From JBCCZC01 sp039188505 (lineage in GTDB: Bacteria; Pseudomonadota; Gammaproteobacteria; Xanthomonadales; SZUA-38), in contig JBCCZC010000099.1 in NCBI GenBank assembly GCA_039188505.1, positions 1 to 15,152 of the forward strand: 15,152 nucleotides of DNA, given 5' to 3'. Shown one piece after another: positions 14,140-15,152 of the stretch. The notes under the pieces are model-generated. The model was not told the origin of the DNA and ran no database searches. It was given only the letters and a program-made list of their open reading frames with translations. A program made the position numbers and the translations under genes. Position 1 is the stretch's first letter, and the number at the start of each line of letters is the position of its first letter.

Positions 14140-15152
14140 CCACACCGCGAGCGTGAGCCTCACCGTTCGCTCGGGGCGAGACCGCGACTTCGGTCGCGGC
14201 GTGGCGAGGATCGATCCGGAGATCATGCGCGAGCTGGGTGCGTCGCCCGGCGATCTGCTGCGCTTCGGCGCGACGAGTTGCCACGCGCGCGCCATGCCGA
14301 CCGTGGGGGACGAACGCGGCGAACGGGCCGTGCGCATCGACCCGGTACTGCGCCAGAACCTCGGCTGTGGCGAGGGCACGATCGTCGACGTTTCGCGGGC
14401 GGTGCTGCCCCGGCTCCAGGAACTCCTCCTCGAGGCGCCCGACGGCGCGGCCGTGTCCGACACGGATTTCCGCTTCCTCGCCGGACGCATCGACGGCATC
14501 CCTGTCGCGGCGGGCCAGAACCTGGCAGTCGCCGTCGCCGGCGGTCGTACCGTCGAACTGAAGGTGGTCAACACGCGGCCCGACAGCGGGGGTGTCATCG
14601 CCACGGAAACCCGCGTCCGGCTGCATCGTGAGGACAAGGCTTCCGGTGGCGGGCGCGCGCTCTACGCCGACATCGGGGGACTGTCGAAGGAGATCGAGCG
14701 CCTGCGCGAGCTCGTCGAGCTGCCGATGCTTCGCCCGGAGATATTCGAGCGCCTGGGCATCACGCCGCCGCGGGGTGTGCTCCTCCACGGACCGCCAGGC
14801 ACCGGCAAGACCCTTATGGCGCGCGCAGTCGCGGCAGAGGCCAATGCCGCCTTCTTCCATGTCTCCGCACCGGAGATCATGCAGAAGTTCTACGGCGAAT
14901 CGGAGGCCCGCCTGCGCGAGCTGTTCGAGAAGGCCGAGAAGAACCTGCCGGCGATCGTATTCATCGACGAGATCGACGCCATCGCGCGGCGTCGGGACCA
15001 GGTCGAGGGTGAGGTCGAGAAGCGGGTGGTCGCCCAGCTACTAACGCTCCTCGATGGCCTGAAGTCGCGAGGCGACCTCGTCGTCATCGCGGCGACCAAC
15101 CTGCCCAACGTGATCGATCCGGCGCTTCGAAGGCCCGGTCGCCTGGACCGCG
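14132..15152 (+). CDS. CDC48-type AAA ATPase, cut by the right window edge
   Basis: The first 340 residues of a Cdc48/VCP-like unfoldase. The N-domain (about 8-165) shows the double-psi beta-barrel pattern DFGRGVARIDPEIMRELGAS followed by PGDLLRF. D1 follows from ADIGGL (179-184): Walker A GPPGTGKT (220-227), pore loop KFYGESE (252-258), Walker B IVFIDE (275-280), sensor-1 ATN (321-323), and RRPGR (333-337) with the arginine fingers. D2 would be outside the window. The start overlaps gvpH by eight bases and lacks a clear ribosome binding site. As the last visible gene in the gvp operon it may remodel or take apart Gvp proteins or vesicles (inference). Confidence 0.93.
   Translation, partial: MADHTASVSLTVRSGRDRDFGRGVARIDPEIMRELGASPGDLLRFGATSCHARAMPTVGDERGERAVRIDPVLRQNLGCGEGTIVDVSRAVLPRLQELLLEAPDGAAVSDTDFRFLAGRIDGIPVAAGQNLAVAVAGGRTVELKVVNTRPDSGGVIATETRVRLHREDKASGGGRALYADIGGLSKEIERLRELVELPMLRPEIFERLGITPPRGVLLHGPPGTGKTLMARAVAAEANAAFFHVSAPEIMQKFYGESEARLRELFEKAEKNLPAIVFIDEIDAIARRRDQVEGEVEKRVVAQLLTLLDGLKSRGDLVVIAATNLPNVIDPALRRPGRLDR

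Overview
The window is gene-dense, GC-rich bacterial DNA with two divergent, tightly packed operons and one control region between them (about 9337-9578). The overlapping stop/start codons, FixJ/NarL-type signalling genes, PAS-GGDEF-EAL protein and type of gas vesicle cluster suggest a proteobacterium, probably an aquatic or halophilic gammaproteobacterium. No rRNA or other marker gene is present, so the taxon is an inference. No tRNA, CRISPR array, insertion sequence or integrase was seen.

Right half, plus strand (9579 to the right edge): a gas vesicle operon. The order is gvpA (shell protein), a coiled-coil protein in the gvpC position, gvpN (MoxR-type AAA+ ATPase), a 93-aa coiled-coil protein, a GvpO-like protein, gvpF, gvpG, a 58-aa gvpS-like gene, gvpK, gvpJ, gvpH (Hsp20-like) and a CDC48-type AAA ATPase that runs off the window. 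The F-G-S-K-J block resembles the order in Bacillus megaterium, while A-(C)-N at the front resembles proteobacterial clusters. Most genes are a few bases apart or overlap by ATGA. The exception is gvpA, which is followed by a strong hairpin (9805-9841) that probably sets gvpA mRNA apart from the downstream assembly genes.

Left half, minus strand (9336 down to the left edge): an eight-gene operon. In transcription order it holds a small soluble histidine-kinase-like protein with a degenerate ATPase half, an intact NarL/FixJ response regulator, a PAS-GGDEF-EAL protein, a 1130-aa unrecognised helix-rich protein, a plant-type [2Fe-2S] ferredoxin with a C-terminal extension, a V4R-domain protein, a 495-aa coiled-coil protein, and the start of a further unknown gene. 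Overlaps and short gaps imply one transcript.

Control region: an AT-rich stretch carries a possible leftward sigma-70 promoter, three CCACTA half-sites around its -10/start region, a 12-bp palindrome, and a 12-bp-stem hairpin between the promoter and gvpA. My reading (inference) is that the leftward operon senses a redox or ligand cue and c-di-GMP status and controls or works with gas vesicle formation. The ferredoxin/V4R/large helical/coiled-coil block is the part most likely to be undescribed.
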